Assembly (NCBI GenBank): GCA_937952875.1
Contig: CALFDI010000296.1
Span: 1-5,714, forward strand
Length of the DNA stretch: 5,714 bases
Direction of reading: 5' to 3'
Source: an uncultured Verrucomicrobiales bacterium
GTDB lineage: Bacteria > Verrucomicrobiota > Verrucomicrobiia > Verrucomicrobiales > Akkermansiaceae
Shown here: positions 4,844 through 5,714 of the stretch, in pieces
Position numbering within the stretch: the first letter of the stretch is position 1
Layout: each line of letters begins with the position of its first letter
The notes under the pieces: model-generated
Seen by the model: only the letters and a program-made list of their open reading frames with translations
Databases searched by the model: none
Told to the model about the DNA's origin: nothing
Translations under genes and position numbers: made by a program

Positions 4844-5714
4844 ATGCCAGAGACTGAATTCGATCAGACATTACTCATCGTCGATGAAGACGTCGACTTT
4901 TTGAAATGGGCGTCTAAACATCTGGAAGCACCCAAATTAAGAATTCTCGCCTGCGACTCATCAGACAAGGCAGTCAAAGTGCTCGAGAAAACGGACGTCG
5001 ATGTGTGCATCGCTTCGATGGATGTGAAGCCCTTAGTCGGCTTCGAGCTACTGAAACGCGTTCGCGCGATCAATAATGAGATCATCGTCGTCCTTACGAC
5101 CGGCTTTCCTAGCAACGGCGAAATTATAGAAGCCACCCAGCTCGGTGCTCACGATATCATTCGAAAAGAAGCTCTCGCCTTCGACCTCCGCATCGTCGCT
5201 GAGCAAGCACTGGATGTAGCAGAGAATCGAAAATCTGCTGCTGAAGAAGAATCTGAATCGCCATCGATCGCTCTTGCTCCCAAAGGGCCCAACGGAACGC
5301 GTATCATTGGAAATTCAGAGCCATTTCGTGAAATTTTTAAAATCGTCGGCAAGGTCGCCCGCACTGATGCACCTGTCCTCGTCATGGGTGAGAGCGGCAC
5401 GGGTAAGGAACTCATTTCGACTGCGATCCATAACTATAGCCCACGCCAGAAGGGTGAACTCGTAGCCATTAACTGCGGTGCTATTCCTGATAACTTACTG
5501 GAATCAGAGCTATTCGGGCATGAGAAAGGCTCCTTCACTGGTGCTGTGCAGCGCCGGATCGGTCGGTTCGAGCAATGTGATGGAGGCACCCTCTTTCTCG
5601 ATGAAATCGGGGAAATGCCGCCTCACGTTCAAGTCAGACTTTTACGAGTGCTTCAGACCGGCGAGTTCTCCCGAGTCGGTGGGAATGAGACGCTCAAGTG
5701 CGATACCCGGATCG
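4844..5714 (+). CDS. Sigma-54-dependent response regulator with atypical receiver (3' partial)
   Basis: The frame is open to the right edge; 290 residues are visible from the ATG at 4844. Residues about 8-125 form a receiver domain: the acidic pair D14-E15 in LLIVDED, T85 in IVVLTTG, and K108 in GAHDIIRKE. The position of the phospho-accepting Asp, eight residues before G66, is S58 ([12 protein letters not shown]), and the Pro after the conserved Lys is replaced by Glu. An acidic Ser-rich linker (about 127-150) leads to a sigma-54 AAA+ domain: Walker A GESGTGKE at 182-189, the sigma-54 contact loop as GSFTGA at 229-234 (usual GAFTGA), and Walker [13 protein letters not shown] at 247-258. Sensor and arginine-finger regions and a probable Fis-type DNA-binding domain lie beyond the edge. 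It should activate sigma-54 promoters, probably not through classical Asp phosphorylation. D60 is a possible but misplaced acceptor. Its target genes and any partner kinase are not visible. Confidence 0.92.
   Translation, partial: MPETEFDQTLLIVDEDVDFLKWASKHLEAPKLRILACDSSDKAVKVLEKTDVDVCIASMDVKPLVGFELLKRVRAINNEIIVVLTTGFPSNGEIIEATQLGAHDIIRKEALAFDLRIVAEQALDVAENRKSAAEEESESPSIALAPKGPNGTRIIGNSEPFREIFKIVGKVARTDAPVLVMGESGTGKELISTAIHNYSPRQKGELVAINCGAIPDNLLESELFGHEKGSFTGAVQRRIGRFEQCDGGTLFLDEIGEMPPHVQVRLLRVLQTGEFSRVGGNETLKCDTRI

Overview
The window looks like a chromosomal segment from a Gram-negative-type bacterium with moderate GC. Start codons here mostly lack a recognisable Shine-Dalgarno sequence. 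The gene repertoire (a secreted metzincin, an E. coli-type CysE, a CymR-like Rrf2 regulator and a sigma-54 response regulator) would fit the Verrucomicrobiota or PVC group. That placement is an inference from style, not from a marker gene. All gaps between genes are 160 bp or shorter, and no RNA gene, CRISPR array or insertion sequence was seen.

Left part (2-1310, + strand): an open-ended acidic protein resembling the inhibitory propeptide of a bacterial M12/M72-type zinc metalloprotease is followed by a separate gene. That second gene encodes a signal peptide joined directly to a metzincin catalytic domain. Normally these parts form one polypeptide; here they appear as two genes. This is the most unusual item in the window. 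A strong hairpin terminator (1356-1388) closes the unit and sits in a convergent gap.

Middle part (1436-3857): cysE (serine acetyltransferase) and mnmA (tRNA 2-thiouridylase) lie on the - strand, 5 bp apart. They are transcribed divergently from a CymR-like Rrf2 repressor gene on the + strand, with only 20 bp between the two start codons. Together they form a compact sulfur module: the regulator probably senses cysteine supply, CysE makes O-acetylserine for cysteine synthesis, and MnmA consumes cysteine-derived sulfur to thiolate tRNA.

Right part (4018-5714, + strand): uppS (undecaprenyl diphosphate synthase, for the cell-wall lipid carrier) is followed 19 bp later by the 5' part of a sigma-54-dependent response regulator cut by the window edge. 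Its receiver domain lacks the usual phospho-accepting aspartate, while its AAA+ domain looks intact as far as it is visible.
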